A stretch of DNA of 47,177 bases from NCBI GenBank assembly GCA_018433885.1, contig JAHDQK010000050.1, forward strand, positions 1 through 47,177. The letters are read 5' to 3'. This stretch comes from Candidatus Cloacimonadota bacterium. GTDB taxonomy: Bacteria; Cloacimonadota; Cloacimonadia; Cloacimonadales; Cloacimonadaceae. Positions 26,301-36,913 of this stretch are shown here, piece by piece. The position numbers were made by a program, and so were the translations under genes. Below the pieces are notes generated by a model, which did no database searches, was not told the origin of the DNA, and was given only the letters and a program-made list of their open reading frames with translations. Numbering within the stretch: the stretch's first letter is position 1; each line of letters opens with the position of its first letter.

Positions 26301-26368
26301 CTAACACTACCGCCGTCATCAGCCCAAGCTCAAGCTTCAAGTTCTTCTATATCAGTGCGTTTGATTGA
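23315..26368 (+). CDS. Secreted beta-helix protein with fibronectin III domains
   Basis: An exported protein of 1017 residues. A signal peptide (about 1-20) is followed by a roughly 200-residue beta domain with LSTNGYLAMG and FIAPLWDDL, shared with two other giant proteins here. An Fn3-like domain follows at about 235-335. A right-handed parallel beta-helix runs from about 350 to 900, rich in YNN, HHN and VYNN turns typical of polysaccharide-binding or lyase folds. The last 75 residues form a second Fn3-like domain. No polysaccharide lyase active site can be named with confidence. Unlike the other large secreted proteins it has no FlgD-like sorting tail and ends in FFYISAFD. AAGGAG precedes the ATG, and a strong terminator follows. 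Confidence 0.85.
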   Translation: MKRTALIVVLSVLAVMSAALISDYYGPPVASQGTYTPIDGSDPAGYDGNQTDEELSWAIPLGFTFNYCGVNYTEAKLSTNGYLAMGSNHSWFYSYDNMLASTNPQYYPFIAPLWDDLQCDDMTYLTTGTAPNRVFTAQWANAMWDYSGSPVQNFQLKLYETSNKIEFVYGSLTSPNNPGATIGINTAPGGPGHFYSITPGATISYSTTVENDQVNSIAYLTSGTTYTFEVAAPRTPDPAVAVSPANNASSVQINSNLMWTSGGGIPTGYRLFFGTDGAGSTSPTSIANNLNVGSSTSYDPMNDLTPNTTYYWQVVPYNSLGSATNCPIWSFTTSGLPLRGEKTIDPAGSGPENYSSFTAAINELNSVGVGQDGVVFYIPAGTTINESTMIPAITTSGSAENPISFVKSGTGANPLVTVPATTASNDAAFRLNSASYITFDGIDVSNASGSSDLEHGYLLTDGGAFGGSSYNVIKNCTITLDRTNINSTGVYVDAGYSQNNNNLLQNITVNDAYNGIWIEGMSSLSDQNNVIQGCTFNDIASSNIRCDYQSGMSVFDNVVNYPSSGNLSNHIHGFNSYALSNSSVYNNTFSGGNLSSMLYNMFFNVPSEIEVHHNTISGTITTSTWWIGIYVNLAEWGTVNVHHNEIYDIQAGMIASMIYTMRGYEMNINDNHIHNITAGSLIRAIHIIENLSLESPANIYNNRVHNLELTGEGLEMMTGIDVQDRFANVYNNMIYDLRSPNSNFASWDGSPQIAAISLKDMQPGQAERGYVYNNTVYLDAAGTQDNASSTCFYTTFIGPVDLKNNIFVNNSTPGANGRTVAFEKYGASFDNFLATMDRNIYYAGTPSASNLIYKDSVNSAQTLAEYKALNVGKDQNSYTENTPFVSNVAPYDLHIDPTVPTYVEGNGVYLPTVLIDDIDGDIRSTTPDLGADEGDFMIYTGATVTAPENVNISVSGANIEISWDAVDGAAGYYVYASEEPYATLPWGEPLMTIDAPNTTAVISPSSSFKFFYISAFD

Positions 26369-26431
26369 ACAATCCGATTAGAGAATAGCCTGATCTGAGT
26401 CAAGGCTATCCGATTCAGATCTAGTTCCCAT

Positions 26432-26463
26432 GAAGACTTCCCTCAGGGAAGTCTTCTTTTTTC
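26432..26463 (+). terminator. Rho-independent terminator after the beta-helix gene
   Basis: Perfect 11-base stem GAAGACTTCCC (26432-26442) with GGGAAGTCTTC (26446-26456), three-base loop, followed by a T-rich run. Confidence 0.95.
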
Positions 26464-26574
26464 TTTACAGCCAAGGTTGTCTGCACTAATCAGTTTGCTC
26501 TTTCATTATTGCCAATCAAGCCATTATCCTGGAACTGATTACCACTCTGATCCTGCGGTTAATCCTCTGGGTGA

Positions 26575-26665
26575 CAAAGGGCTTTGGGGGTGTCCATGCC
26601 AGGTACAAGAGCTTCGCTAAACTAAGCACTCTCACTAAGGGTAGTGGAGCTCCCTTGGGGCTTTC
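26575..26665. repeat. Diverged inverted copy C of the dispersed repeat
   Basis: Read on the plus strand, this segment resembles the reverse complement of copy B: AAGGGCTTT, GGGGGTGT, an AGAGCTTCGCT core, GCACTCTC and CCCTTGG-GGCTTT occur in the same order. Similarity is partial with small gaps. Together with copy B it forms a large imperfect inverted repeat. Confidence 0.45.
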
Positions 26666-26809
26666 TATACCAATACATCCGGCATTATTGAATATTCAAT
26701 TTGATTCGATATTTGAATGCTTGGGGTTCCGTTTTTTGTGGCGCCCATATTACACCACATTGACGTAGTACTATAAAACGCGGCAGGATGCCGCGTCCAC
26801 ACTAAAAAA

Positions 26810-27016
26810 GCCCCGCCAAGGGCGACACCGATCATAGCGAGGGTGCGCAGCGTAGCGGAGCCCCTCGTTACATGTGACCCACACCCCCAAAAAGCCCTTA
26901 ATGGGCGACACAAGGCATTGGGATGGCGCGGGGCATTGGGCGAAAATGGGAAGTCCAAAGTGCCGTAAAAAAGAGGTATGATTGATACTGGGAAATGGCT
27001 TCATAAACTCCATGCT
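26810..27016. repeat. Dispersed modular intergenic repeat, copy B
   Basis: Module 2 (26810-26910) comes first here: the mini-hairpin at 26810-26823 followed by GACACCGATCATAGC, stem CGAGGG (26838-26843) with CCCTCG (26862-26867), and mini-hairpin GCCC-ttaat-GGGC (26894-26906) followed by GACAC. Module 1 (26971-27016; AAGAGGTA to AAACTCCATGCT) follows. In copy A the same modules stand in the opposite order. Confidence 0.75.
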
Positions 27017-27115
27017 GGTACACTATGAAATGTATGCTCTTACTCTATAATCCTACTGGAAAACATCAGATCCATCCACTACTCTTCCTAACTCAGATTC
27101 GTTAATCAAGTGGTT

Positions 27116-27164
27116 ATCCCCCCTTAATCAAGCGTTAATAATTAACGCTTGATTAAGGGGGGAT
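27116..27164. repeat. Near-perfect 49-bp palindrome
   Basis: Arms of 24 bases (27116-27139 and 27141-27164) are exact reverse complements around a single central A. The core is CTTAATCAAGCGTTAAT. Further half-sites flank it: TTAATCAAG at 27102-27110 and GTGATTAA at 27171-27178. No T-run follows on either strand, so it is not an ordinary terminator. Confidence 0.85.
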
Positions 27165-27370
27165 TAAGAAGTGATTAAGGCTTTGGAATAAGGGAGAAAT
27201 GGCTATATGATTTATTATCAGGAGATTAGAGTGATTTCGCGATGCTGCGATTCCAGAGCTTAATCCATGATGCGATATTGGTTGTAGAAATTGCTATTGG
27301 GAGAGTTTCTACCTGTTAAACTAAATAAACAGGGAAGCTTTGGGAACAGGATGATCCGCTAACCCTAAAG

Positions 27371-27409
27371 AACAAGAAAGCCTCCAGAACTGGGGTGGAT
27401 GCTGGAGGC
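27371..27409 (-). terminator. Rho-independent terminator of the giant-protein gene cluster
   Basis: On the minus strand an eight-base stem GCCTCCAG/CTGGAGGC (27402-27409 with 27380-27387) is followed by TTTCTTGTT. It lies 38 bases after the stop of the first C25 peptidase gene. Confidence 0.8.
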
Positions 27410-27447
27410 GTCATGGACTGAAGAATACTACGATATTTACACAATAA

Positions 27448-30400
27448 CTATTTCATCAACAGCATCTTACGGGTTCTGCTGGTTCCACCTACGATCAGCC
27501 GGTAGAAATAAACACCGCTGGAAATGGCATTACCCCGATCATCGGTACCATCCCATACAATTTGGTGTTGTCCCGCAGGCATGCTGGAATTCACCAAGCT
27601 TTTTACTAGTTGTCCTTTTAGGTTATACACATTCAATTGCACTAATTGCGCGGTTGGCATGCTGAAGCTGATTTGCGTTTCCGGGTTGAAAGGGTTGGGA
27701 TAGTTCTGCTCCAGCTTGAAGACAGCAGGAGCGATCTCTTCAGGCGATGATACGGGAAGCTCGCACTCCAGATGGATATCGTCGATATACCAGCCTGCTC
27801 CATTGATGGAGTTATCGCTACCGAAGACAAATCTGAGCCTGATCGTGCCAGAATACTGATCCAAGTTAAACACCGCTTCGGTCCAGTCGAAATTACCTGA
27901 ATACACAGGAGTACCCATACTGAAGGGGGAGATTGCACTGCTATGAATGCTGTAGGGATATGCACCCTCTGGTTCGATGAGGAACCATGCCGCACCATTG
28001 ATGGACATCTGTACGTTTCCACCATCCCATGCTTGATTTTGCATAGTCGCGTGGGTTTGAGCATCCATTTTGTGCCAGAACCGGAGCCTGCTTTGGGGTG
28101 CCAACACAAATTCCGGGGAGCTTAATGCACCATAAGCGCTAACGGCATACTCTGTGTTTCCCGCGCCACCGAATTTCATGGAACGACTTCCATTCTGGGT
28201 ATGGTTATCATCGCTACTGTGGTGCCATTGATTGATGAAATTGGGTTGCAGTAGTGAGAAGTTCCAATCCTGCTGATCGGTTTCAAAATCGAAGCTGAGC
28301 ATGCCCACATGAAGCACAAGTGTGCCTGCCACTTCCGTCCCGCTTTCCGCCAGCAATATGTAATCCAGAACGATGTCATCGCCGGATTCTGCCTGCTCTG
28401 AGATACTGATGGCAAACGCGCTGTTCAGATCGATTATGCCTGATGCATCCAGTAGTGGCAGATTTATCACCGGGTTGATGATGGTGAGGTTCTCATTCTC
28501 GCTGGAAATGGACATACTTACACCCGTAGCGGAACCCCTGCCGGTGTTATGGAGACGGATATCTATAAAGGCATCATCGCCGGGCATGATAAAGGGGTTA
28601 TCTCCATGAAAAGAATGACTGGCAAGGTTCAGCACCGGAGCCGAAAGATCCAGGGAGAAATAGGACTCTGTCTCATAATCTTGGAAGGATGCCACAAACG
28701 TGATGCTTAGCTCTGTGCGATCTGCAAATGCACCCACGATGCCTATCTCAAATGCGTCTTCCACATAGAGACTATCGCTGGAAGCCAGGGCACCAAAGGC
28801 ATATTCACCGTGCAAGATCTGAACATTTTCGGAATTACAATTCAGGCTGATACTACCACCTTCCTGAAGGTTCACCATACCCAGATTTTTAAGCGCAACA
28901 GAGAGGGTAAGGGTATCCCCGCTTTCGATGATACCATCTACGGAGGAAGTACTTACGTTGTCGCATACGATAAATGGCATATCGCTGGCGGTAACGAAGA
29001 TACTGTGAGTACTGGGATAGAAATTCGCCGCACTGATGGAAACCTGGTAATTACCCGGAACCAATGCCTCTACCAGGCTAATGCTGATGAGTCCCGCAGC
29101 ATCGGCAAAACCTTCATAGTAAGTTTGATCCCCCCGCTTGATCCTGATCATCGCGTTGGGAGCGTTGGTTTGAATGGTATATTGAGTGATGTCCACCAAC
29201 CAAGTTTCTGGCAATTCCACAATCATCGTGGCAGGAGTAGCCGTCCACGCCTTGGTGAGCGGGCAACCTAACAGATTGGTGTTGTAATCTGTATAAAGCA
29301 TATGTGGAGATGTGGTGATAAATGGGATGTTATCTATTTTGGAATCCACTAGAGCAGAGCCAATTTCTGGGATGGATTCTCCAAACAATGCGTCCAGATA
29401 CTCCCGGTGAAAGCGCTGGCTTACCCCATTTGTGGAACCTCTCACATACCATCCATAGCGGGAATGGGCGATCATCGCCGCGGCAGACCCGGGCAAAGAG
29501 GTAAAGCGCTCGGCAATGCAATCATCTCCATACGCTTGGGCAGATTCACCCCTGTTATCAAAACTCCCCGCATAACAACCCTGAGTAAAATAGATCGAGA
29601 AATTCTCTTCGATGCCATCGTTTGAGATATTCGCCGAAGTTACCTGATAGCTTGAGATCTTCATGTTGTATGTGGTATTGGAATGCCCCAAATGGTTTAC
29701 CATATTCGCGCCGGATGCCAGAAGGGGGAGGATTTCCGCACTACCCCACGAGGATGTCCGATCGTATAAGGTAGCGATATTCCAATCCACCGGCACTCCC
29801 GTGGTGCTATAGTGGTTATCCGACACCCCAATCATGTCGTCCATATAATCTCCGCCGTAGGTGGGAATGGCATCCATCAGTTCGCCCACCATCACCGCGC
29901 TTTCGATGCCGCTTTCTACCGGATTGGATTGGTACATAATGATCTTGGTAATCTGATTGGCTATCTCTGCGTCTGTGTTATAGCAAATTCTGCCAATTGC
30001 CAGTTCCGGCGTGAGGTCCGCTTCATCCGGTTCTCCCCACAGGGCGTCGTTGTTTGTGTTCCAGTTGCCATCCAAGCAAGAGTAATACATATCGGCAGCG
30101 ATATCGTGATCCACATATTCATCATTGATGTAAACATGCAGACCTCTTTGGGGCACTACATTGGTATCGCCCCCAAGGAGGACATAACGCAGAGGATTTT
30201 CCAGATAGAAGCTACTGATGTAGTTGCGGATCTTTTCCTGAGGATCTCTGCCTGGTGTGGTGCTTAGAATTTGATCTACTGGTTTGATCAGCACAGAGAT
30301 ACCTTGGCCGATGTAGTAATTTGCCAGAGGTTGCCATTGAGACGTCTTCGCAGCATCGATGATCATCAGATACTCGTATCCAGTATCTCTAGTAAAACGG

Positions 30401-31014
30401 TAATCCGGAACATCAGACAGGTTATCTACACTGTTGGACAACCTGCGAGAGGTAAAGGGATCCTGTTTCAGCAGATTCATCGCATCCGCGGCTCTGGCTC
30501 CAGGGACACTCTCCACTTCCACAACTACCTTGCGATAAAAAACCAATTCGTTCTTCTGAGGGTAATAGTCGAAAGGGGTAAAGAGTCCGAAAGCGATGGG
30601 ATGCCCATTTAGAAACTCTGTGCGTAAGCCCAATTCATAGTGTTTGGGATATCCACTTTGCGAAGAGTAAATGGAATCCAGCGGCAGATCCCATCCTTCG
30701 ATCTTTCCTTTCGAGATGGGGTGTTGAGCTTGAATCGGCATCACAATATCTGCTAAAGAATAGATCACTTCATCATAGCGGGTAACGGTCACTTTCGAGG
30801 CTTCCGACCCGGGACTGAGGAGTAATTTGTAGCCAAACCAAGGGATATCCGGCTCGGAGGGATTCCCTTGGCTGTTTCCACCAGCGAGAGAGACCCGTAT
30901 CCCTCGTTCATGTTGCGCGAAAATGGGCTCTGAAAATTCGTAAGTGTGTAAGACACCAGCCCCAAGGGGCAGGAACGAACAAAGTAGGATGACATAAAAT
31001 AAGACCGATTTCAT
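27448..31014 (-). CDS. Secreted C25 (gingipain-type) cysteine peptidase with sorting tail
   Basis: An exported protease of 1188 residues. The signal peptide is at 1-20, followed by a propeptide-like beta domain. The C25 peptidase domain spans about 215-640, with the expected catalytic His444 ([11 protein letters not shown]) and Cys480 ([11 protein letters not shown]) plus [14 protein letters not shown] downstream. Ig-like and CARDB-like beta domains fill 700-900, and a jelly-roll/MAM-like domain lies at about 909-1084. The FlgD-like tail occupies about 1099-1188 ([29 protein letters not shown]). The frame is open 36 codons further up, but the ATG at 31014 has GAGG seven bases before it and starts the signal peptide. 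It is the last gene of a three-gene minus-strand cluster. Peptidase activity is likely; specificity unknown. Confidence 0.9.
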   Translation of the reverse strand: MKSVLFYVILLCSFLPLGAGVLHTYEFSEPIFAQHERGIRVSLAGGNSQGNPSEPDIPWFGYKLLLSPGSEASKVTVTRYDEVIYSLADIVMPIQAQHPISKGKIEGWDLPLDSIYSSQSGYPKHYELGLRTEFLNGHPIAFGLFTPFDYYPQKNELVFYRKVVVEVESVPGARAADAMNLLKQDPFTSRRLSNSVDNLSDVPDYRFTRDTGYEYLMIIDAAKTSQWQPLANYYIGQGISVLIKPVDQILSTTPGRDPQEKIRNYISSFYLENPLRYVLLGGDTNVVPQRGLHVYINDEYVDHDIAADMYYSCLDGNWNTNNDALWGEPDEADLTPELAIGRICYNTDAEIANQITKIIMYQSNPVESGIESAVMVGELMDAIPTYGGDYMDDMIGVSDNHYSTTGVPVDWNIATLYDRTSSWGSAEILPLLASGANMVNHLGHSNTTYNMKISSYQVTSANISNDGIEENFSIYFTQGCYAGSFDNRGESAQAYGDDCIAERFTSLPGSAAAMIAHSRYGWYVRGSTNGVSQRFHREYLDALFGESIPEIGSALVDSKIDNIPFITTSPHMLYTDYNTNLLGCPLTKAWTATPATMIVELPETWLVDITQYTIQTNAPNAMIRIKRGDQTYYEGFADAAGLISISLVEALVPGNYQVSISAANFYPSTHSIFVTASDMPFIVCDNVSTSSVDGIIESGDTLTLSVALKNLGMVNLQEGGSISLNCNSENVQILHGEYAFGALASSDSLYVEDAFEIGIVGAFADRTELSITFVASFQDYETESYFSLDLSAPVLNLASHSFHGDNPFIMPGDDAFIDIRLHNTGRGSATGVSMSISSENENLTIINPVINLPLLDASGIIDLNSAFAISISEQAESGDDIVLDYILLAESGTEVAGTLVLHVGMLSFDFETDQQDWNFSLLQPNFINQWHHSSDDNHTQNGSRSMKFGGAGNTEYAVSAYGALSSPEFVLAPQSRLRFWHKMDAQTHATMQNQAWDGGNVQMSINGAAWFLIEPEGAYPYSIHSSAISPFSMGTPVYSGNFDWTEAVFNLDQYSGTIRLRFVFGSDNSINGAGWYIDDIHLECELPVSSPEEIAPAVFKLEQNYPNPFNPETQISFSMPTAQLVQLNVYNLKGQLVKSLVNSSMPAGQHQIVWDGTDDRGNAISSGVYFYRLIVGGTSRTRKMLLMK

Positions 31015-31115
31015 AATATTCCTCAAATCCAGTTGGTTAGCTTTCTTTGCCCAAATAGAGGGGCATTGAGTGAGCCATTGTCTAAGGCTGTTAGCATCGA
31101 TGTTTCCTAGATCAT

Positions 31116-31142
31116 GGGGCACGATGATATATACCGTGCCCC
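31116..31142 (-). other. Stable intergenic stem-loop between the two C25 genes
   Basis: Eight-base perfect stem GGGGCACG/CGTGCCCC with an 11-base loop and no T-run. It may be an RNA-stabilising hairpin in a common transcript. Confidence 0.4.
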
Positions 31143-31180
31143 TGCTATTCGAATCAAGTTTATTCAGCGCCTCGCCTCTG

Positions 31181-34100
31181 TTACTTCATCATCAGCATTT
31201 TGCGTGTGTGAACAAAGCTACCGGTTTCCAAGCGATACAGATATACTCCGGATGCTACTTGGCGATTGTTTGAATCCTTACCATCCCAAACCAGCCGGTG
31301 ATGTCCCGAGTTCAGAAATCCTCTGAACAAGGTGGATACCAGTTGACCTTTCAGGTTGTATATCTTTATACTCGCATTACCATTATCAGCCAGATCAAAG
31401 GAAATGGTGGTGGAGGGATTGAAGGGATTCGGACTATTTGGATATAGCGCATTGATTGTGGGCGAGACCTGATCCTCTGTGCTGGAAGTAGGGGGCAAGA
31501 TCTGCAATTCCAGGGTATCGGAAGGGGCACCCTCTCCCTCTGCGTAGAGCGGATGAACATGGTAGTAATATGTACCTGTGGGGAGAGAATCTTCGCTATA
31601 GCTCAAGCCTGTCAATTCGGCAATTTCCTGAACCAAGCCGGGACCCGTCTTGCGATAAACACGATATGCCAGAACCGGGTATGGAGGTTCTGATGGGGGT
31701 GTCCAATTCAAGGTTACAGAAGATTCCTCTTCATCGTGATCCAAAGAAATATCTGATACTCCCGGCAGATGAATTAGGTGGAAATCCATATAGTGCTCCC
31801 AAGCCGAATCACCGATCTCGAAGGCAGGGGAACTCAGGCTTATGTGATACGGTTGGCCAGCGGTAAGAGTGTATGATCCTTCCGGCAGATAGATAGTGTA
31901 ATCGCCAGTGGTGGTTGGATTGGAGATGAAGGTTCGGTTAGCAAGGGGCACAGATAGCTTGGTTACACTGGGGTCTCCCTCATCGGATAGAGTTATGGAA
32001 CCACTAATGGAGCCTGCTTTGATCGCATATCCCGTAACCGTGACATCGTCGATAAACCACCCATACCCCGTTGTGGAGCCATCGGAAGTGAAATGCCAGC
32101 GCAGGAGAATCTCACTATTGGCAAACATCGAAAGATCAAAGCTAGCATTGGTCCAATCCGGAATATCGGAGGCAAAGCCAGGTTCATTCATGGAATACAC
32201 CGTTCCCGTGTAGGGACTTCCGGAACTGGGATAGATCAGGATCCAATTTGCGCCGTTGTTGATGGATACGGAGACATTCCCGCCATCGAAGTTTTGTTGA
32301 CACTGCATCCGGTGCCAAAAAGAGAGCGAAGCATTGGTTCCGATGAAGATTGGTTCCGAGATCAATTCATAGTTCGCTCCATTGGCGTAGTTCCCGTCCA
32401 GAACCGTAGCCCAGACCTTCTCTCCGGAATTGGCGTTGTATTGAAGTGAAGTTCCCCATTCCCAGCCGCTTTGAGCGCTCAATCCACCAGGATTACTCTC
32501 AAAATCGCTATTCATTCCCATGCTTCCGCAACCCAGAGAGATAAGTTCAGAGACAGGAAACGCATTTGCCGAGCTGAGGTTGAAGGCGATTGGGATGGTT
32601 TGGTTGATCGATGCTTCTGAAGATATTGAGATCTGGTAAACAAATTGAGCTACCTCTCCGGGTGCTAATTCTGCAATGATGTAGGCAGGATTATCGAAAC
32701 TAACCTGCGGGAAGGTGGTGGAAATCTCTCCCACCAAACCAACTGCCGTCACTTGGGATGTATTGGATACATTCACTACGAAACTTATGGTCTCACCCGG
32801 ATCAGCTGCTCCGTTACCGTTACCGGCGGAATCGTGGATATAGAAACCATCATAAACCATACCGGATTTTTTGACTTCAATTTCCAGATTGTGGGACCAG
32901 GTTCTGTAGGAGTTTGTGACGATAAGTTCGAATCGCAAGATATGACCAACAGGAGTTTCCGGCGAAACGACGAAGGTAAAAGCACTATTGTTTACGCCAT
33001 TGCCCTGCCCTTGGATCGGATGATATTCCGAGCTGCCGTTGATGATCGACACAAAAGGATCTCTGATCTCTAGGACGGCAGACACATCGTCCGCTACTTG
33101 GATGCCCAAGTTATCCAGGTGAACACCCATAGCAACGGTTTCACCGGGTTCCACGGTTCCATTGAGATCGTTTATCACGATGTCACTTACGACCAACCAA
33201 GGGTGATCGTAATATTCAGGTCTCTTGGTGATGTATATTGCCCGTTCGTGACCCAAGGGGGATGCCGCTGCCGGATAAGTATTCATGAAAGTGTATTCCA
33301 GACCATCCAGTTGATCCGGGCTTTCGATCCCGATGGTGCAGAAGTTTCCATGATTCTGGAATGTTGCACCTGAATTTACATTGTTAAACACCTTGTATTG
33401 GATCTTGATGGGGCCATCGCCAAAGCTCTTGGGGTAGTGAACGGGATCGTACAAGATCACCTGGAATGTTTCCAGATAGCTGTTATCGTAGCCATTCATC
33501 ATCTTGTACCATTCAATGATGAACAAATGGTTTGCGGCATCATACCAGGTGCAGATCTGACTGTTTGAATCCATGGACAGATCGTCCCAAAAAGCCGCGA
33601 TCAGCGGAGAGGGTCCCATCGGACCCGGGATGCGATAATTGCGAAACTCGTGGTTATCGGTGTGTCCGAAAGAAATTACACCGTTTGAGCTAACTGTGAT
33701 ATCCTGATAATCTACACCGTAGAACCTGAATGTAAAAGGAAGATCCACCCAAGCCAGAGAGTTGGAATTCACATCGTCACCCTCCGTGGGCAATTCCGGA
33801 TCGTCGATGGGAAGCAGAGTTCCATCGCCGCCCTCAGCAGGAGCTATCTCGATCCAATCATAGACCGGGCACTCTTCGTAATCAGTATCGCCATCATCAT
33901 AGATCACATAGCCATGTTTATCTGGCCCCAGAGGATCAGTAACAGTGACGGTTCCTACAGATACGCTGAAGTAAAGCCATTGTAGAAAACCTGAGGGATT
34001 GCTAAGCTTCAGGCGCATGGGAATCAGCATCCCTGGCAACAAGTTATCGCGACCTTGAATTCTAAAGCTGTTTTCCACGCTTGACATCGGAGTGTTGATC

Positions 34101-36655
34101 CCGGCATCACCAAAGCTTCCAAGGTTCTCTAGTACGGAAACCATATCGTTGTCTGAATACAGCTCTCCCACCAAATCTGATACAGCTACTGCTCCCTGAT
34201 TTCGCACGGTGAGGTTCAGATACACCGATTCGCCGGGATCAAGCACATTGTTGCCAGCGTCCGATATTTCATAAGAAACAAAGCTCAGCTCTGCATCGGA
34301 TACAGAGAGGTAATCTCCCACAGTGTATAGATTTCCAGCGCTATCTTCGAGAGTTAGAACAAACCTGAGCAGAGTGTTGTTCGGAGTTTGGGGAGATATC
34401 TGCAAAACAACGGGGCTGTTGCTGGCGGCATTGGATCCCGCGGGGATGCTTCCGAAAGCGAGAGCGGAATCTACGATAGTTACATAGGGACTATCGCAAG
34501 AGATAATGCCGGATACATCCGCGATGCTCTCCAAGGAGGTATTTCTGAGGTTGAAGACTACTTCCAGGGTTTCGCCTGAATTGGGCAGACCATTACCGTT
34601 TCCGGATGACTCTCCTTGAAGATCATCGTCTATGATAGGAGCAGATGCCAAAAGCGAACCATCTCCCACAACCAGATCCTGTTGCAAGGGCTTGAAATCG
34701 TGTTTGGAAACCGTCAGTAGCAGATCCGTGGAGCTGTATTCCGCATCCAGAGGAAGATACACCCGCCCCATATCGTCGGTATAAGCTCTGCCTACAATGT
34801 TTTGTTCGGTGCCCTGGGTATGAGTAACCGTTACAGCGGCATTGGCGACAGGGAAGTTATGCTGGTCAAGAACGATAAAATCCAAGCTATTGACCCCGGC
34901 GGGGACACTTGCCGGCGCACTGATATTGAATGTGTTTGGGATGCTGATAAATATCTCCATGGTGGGATCTCCCATCAGGTTACACCACTGGGTAAATTTA
35001 CTGTGCATTACAGGATTACTGATCCCGTAAAGCTCGAAGAAGTGCAGTTTTGTAAAGAGAAAAGCCTCTCCCATGGTTCTCATATCGTAAAGAAAGATTC
35101 CGGAGTATATCCCCCCACATAGAGCGTTGTTTGGCATTGTAGCCGTTTCGTTGCCCCACATCCCAATCGAGGTTACGGCTCCCTTGGGCGAAGCGGAAGT
35201 ACCAATCCGGATCATCTGTTCGGTAGTGGCAGTCATATGATAATCACCGGTATTGCAAGTGATTATGATAGAGTGAAACAGTTTGTTTATGTTTTGCAAG
35301 CTGGTTTCGGAGGGCGACCAACCGCTCATGCCACCGATACCCCGGAAGTTGAAAAATCCCACACCTTGGTTCATCGCGTTATTCATATCTGGTGGATTCG
35401 GATGATGTTGCGCCAGAATGGTATAGCTGTAATCTGGATTCTCCATCTGGCTGATTTCTTTGATATAGTAGCTTAAATTCCGGGGGGAGATTCCCGAGAC
35501 CGCAGTATCGGCAACCAGTAGCATCCGATTCAGATGCTCGGCGTTTTGCACCTCGATATCCTTTTCGTAAGCATAGATTTTGGATAGAATCACAACCAAT
35601 TGCGTTGTGTTCTCTGCAGATATCCTGCCGATGAAGACATCGCCCAGTTGATCGTTACCTGCCAGCATTTGATAAGGGTAATCTCCAAAGCCGTTTTCAG
35701 TACTCCATGCGGGCACGGAAAAGGTCCCCGTGACATCACCGATAATCACCAGATAGTCAAATCTGGTTTGGGGGTTGTCGTACAAACCCTGAAGATAGCT
35801 CTTGATAGCTGTGTTTGAAGACCCCGTGACAGATGTGCTGAGCAGCGTTACATCCGCTCCCTTTTGCCTTTTCCAGAGGGCGAAGTTATCCACCACCATT
35901 TTGAATACCGGGTCATTGTTTTCACCGTGCAACATGACGATTCTGGGGGGTGTGTTTGCCAAGATGGGACTACGATAATCTTCATAATTCATTACTTGGG
36001 CTTGATAAATTTTGTCAAAAGCGGACGAAATCCGGTGGAACGCGGTCAGTTCATTCACTCCCGGTTCATCCGAGTAGTTTATCCTCAAGGTTATCTCGTC
36101 TTGCACGAGGAGTTCTTTGGAGGTGGGATCCCAGGTGAAGGGCTCGACCTGTAGCGTTATCACGCGTAAATCCCGAATTATCTGAGGTTCACTGAACTGC
36201 AGAGGCTGAGAAGTAGTATATTTATCTCCTCTGTAATATTCTTCATCGATGATAAACTTACGAGGTCCAGATTTATCACTCTGCACGGGAAGAGGTTGGA
36301 TGTTTTGCATAGTGGAGGTGCGGGATCCCAATACTTCTATCTCTACCTTTCCCTGGCGAGGTATTGCGATCATTCTGGACAGAACCGGTAATTCCGGCAT
36401 GCCTTCTTTAACAGGATATGAAGCCTCGTTTATCGTTAGTTGATGATAATCTTCCCCTTGGTGCCTTTGGTTATTGAGCTCATAAGCCGGAAGGGTGAAT
36501 CTGATATCCATGTGCTGATCTGATCTTGAAATCAGGCTAAAAGCAGATCGCTGCGTCGCAGTATTCGCCAAAAGCGAACAAGTAGACATCAACATCACTG
36601 CCAGAACCTTGATAATCATGCTAACTGTGCTAGTTTGGGGCAGGACTTTTTCCAT
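31181..36655 (-). CDS. Giant secreted C25-like peptidase with altered active site and sorting tail
   Basis: About 1824 residues. A signal peptide is followed by a propeptide-like domain and a C25 domain at about 240-590. The Cys motif is present (IITCNTGDY, Cys467), but where active relatives have a catalytic His in an RGHG-like turn this protein has FNFRGIGG (435-442), with Ile440. Several CARDB/Ig-like domains follow. Next are the SSNGVISFG...IAAFWDDL beta module (about 972-1122), a jelly-roll domain (about 1385-1542), a carboxypeptidase-regulatory-like domain, an Fn3 domain (about 1631) and the FlgD-like tail. Start choice: ATG at 36655 with GGAG 12 bases upstream; a GTG at 36673 and an ATG at 36619 are alternatives. 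It may be a pseudo-peptidase or binding protein. Confidence 0.85.
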   Translation of the reverse strand: MEKVLPQTSTVSMIIKVLAVMLMSTCSLLANTATQRSAFSLISRSDQHMDIRFTLPAYELNNQRHQGEDYHQLTINEASYPVKEGMPELPVLSRMIAIPRQGKVEIEVLGSRTSTMQNIQPLPVQSDKSGPRKFIIDEEYYRGDKYTTSQPLQFSEPQIIRDLRVITLQVEPFTWDPTSKELLVQDEITLRINYSDEPGVNELTAFHRISSAFDKIYQAQVMNYEDYRSPILANTPPRIVMLHGENNDPVFKMVVDNFALWKRQKGADVTLLSTSVTGSSNTAIKSYLQGLYDNPQTRFDYLVIIGDVTGTFSVPAWSTENGFGDYPYQMLAGNDQLGDVFIGRISAENTTQLVVILSKIYAYEKDIEVQNAEHLNRMLLVADTAVSGISPRNLSYYIKEISQMENPDYSYTILAQHHPNPPDMNNAMNQGVGFFNFRGIGGMSGWSPSETSLQNINKLFHSIIITCNTGDYHMTATTEQMIRIGTSASPKGAVTSIGMWGNETATMPNNALCGGIYSGIFLYDMRTMGEAFLFTKLHFFELYGISNPVMHSKFTQWCNLMGDPTMEIFISIPNTFNISAPASVPAGVNSLDFIVLDQHNFPVANAAVTVTHTQGTEQNIVGRAYTDDMGRVYLPLDAEYSSTDLLLTVSKHDFKPLQQDLVVGDGSLLASAPIIDDDLQGESSGNGNGLPNSGETLEVVFNLRNTSLESIADVSGIISCDSPYVTIVDSALAFGSIPAGSNAASNSPVVLQISPQTPNNTLLRFVLTLEDSAGNLYTVGDYLSVSDAELSFVSYEISDAGNNVLDPGESVYLNLTVRNQGAVAVSDLVGELYSDNDMVSVLENLGSFGDAGINTPMSSVENSFRIQGRDNLLPGMLIPMRLKLSNPSGFLQWLYFSVSVGTVTVTDPLGPDKHGYVIYDDGDTDYEECPVYDWIEIAPAEGGDGTLLPIDDPELPTEGDDVNSNSLAWVDLPFTFRFYGVDYQDITVSSNGVISFGHTDNHEFRNYRIPGPMGPSPLIAAFWDDLSMDSNSQICTWYDAANHLFIIEWYKMMNGYDNSYLETFQVILYDPVHYPKSFGDGPIKIQYKVFNNVNSGATFQNHGNFCTIGIESPDQLDGLEYTFMNTYPAAASPLGHERAIYITKRPEYYDHPWLVVSDIVINDLNGTVEPGETVAMGVHLDNLGIQVADDVSAVLEIRDPFVSIINGSSEYHPIQGQGNGVNNSAFTFVVSPETPVGHILRFELIVTNSYRTWSHNLEIEVKKSGMVYDGFYIHDSAGNGNGAADPGETISFVVNVSNTSQVTAVGLVGEISTTFPQVSFDNPAYIIAELAPGEVAQFVYQISISSEASINQTIPIAFNLSSANAFPVSELISLGCGSMGMNSDFESNPGGLSAQSGWEWGTSLQYNANSGEKVWATVLDGNYANGANYELISEPIFIGTNASLSFWHRMQCQQNFDGGNVSVSINNGANWILIYPSSGSPYTGTVYSMNEPGFASDIPDWTNASFDLSMFANSEILLRWHFTSDGSTTGYGWFIDDVTVTGYAIKAGSISGSITLSDEGDPSVTKLSVPLANRTFISNPTTTGDYTIYLPEGSYTLTAGQPYHISLSSPAFEIGDSAWEHYMDFHLIHLPGVSDISLDHDEEESSVTLNWTPPSEPPYPVLAYRVYRKTGPGLVQEIAELTGLSYSEDSLPTGTYYYHVHPLYAEGEGAPSDTLELQILPPTSSTEDQVSPTINALYPNSPNPFNPSTTISFDLADNGNASIKIYNLKGQLVSTLFRGFLNSGHHRLVWDGKDSNNRQVASGVYLYRLETGSFVHTRKMLMMK

Positions 36656-36913
36656 TTGTTCAAATATCTCCACTATTCATAGGATTCGTTGGGCTGTATC
36701 GCGAATTATCGCGGGGGTATGCAAACTTGACTGGAATGGTTCGGGCGATGAAGCCTTCGACATCCCAGTCAGTTTACTCTTTATGTCTTTGCTAGAGGGT
36801 GTATGGGAGTTCATGCTCCTCACTGTTACCAAAGGCAACCTGTTAAGCATCTTGATGCATCAACAGAATGTGGGAAAGGAATCTCAATCACTCGCGTTTC
36901 CTTCGGTTTTCTA
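36656..36913 (-). other. Intergenic leader of the giant C25-like gene
   Basis: No gene. It holds a stem AAAC-t-TGACTGG (36723-36734) with CCAGTCAGTTT (36765-36775), 11 pairs with one bulge, and a 12-base palindrome TTGATGCATCAA near 36850. The stem would fold in the 5' leader about 70 bases before the start codon. Confidence 0.4.

Larger units (their letters stand above)
26464..27370. other. Gene-free region with repeats and palindrome
   Basis: No credible gene in about 900 bases; the open frames at 26571-26768 (+), 26665-26958 (-) and 26771-27013 (-) coincide with repeats. It holds a diverged inverted repeat copy C (26575-26665), a hairpin CGCGGCA-GGA-TGCCGCG (26779-26795), repeat copy B (26810-27016) and the long palindrome 27116-27164. 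The part from 27181 to 27370 shows nothing recognisable. Confidence 0.6.

Noticed and set aside
26810-26910. Spaced GGGCGACAC units as a short CRISPR array
   Set aside because: Only two units per copy, with hairpin-forming and conserved sequence between them, and no cas genes.
27116-27164. Palindrome as a bidirectional terminator
   Set aside because: Neither side has a T-run, and both flanking genes already have proper terminators closer to their ends.
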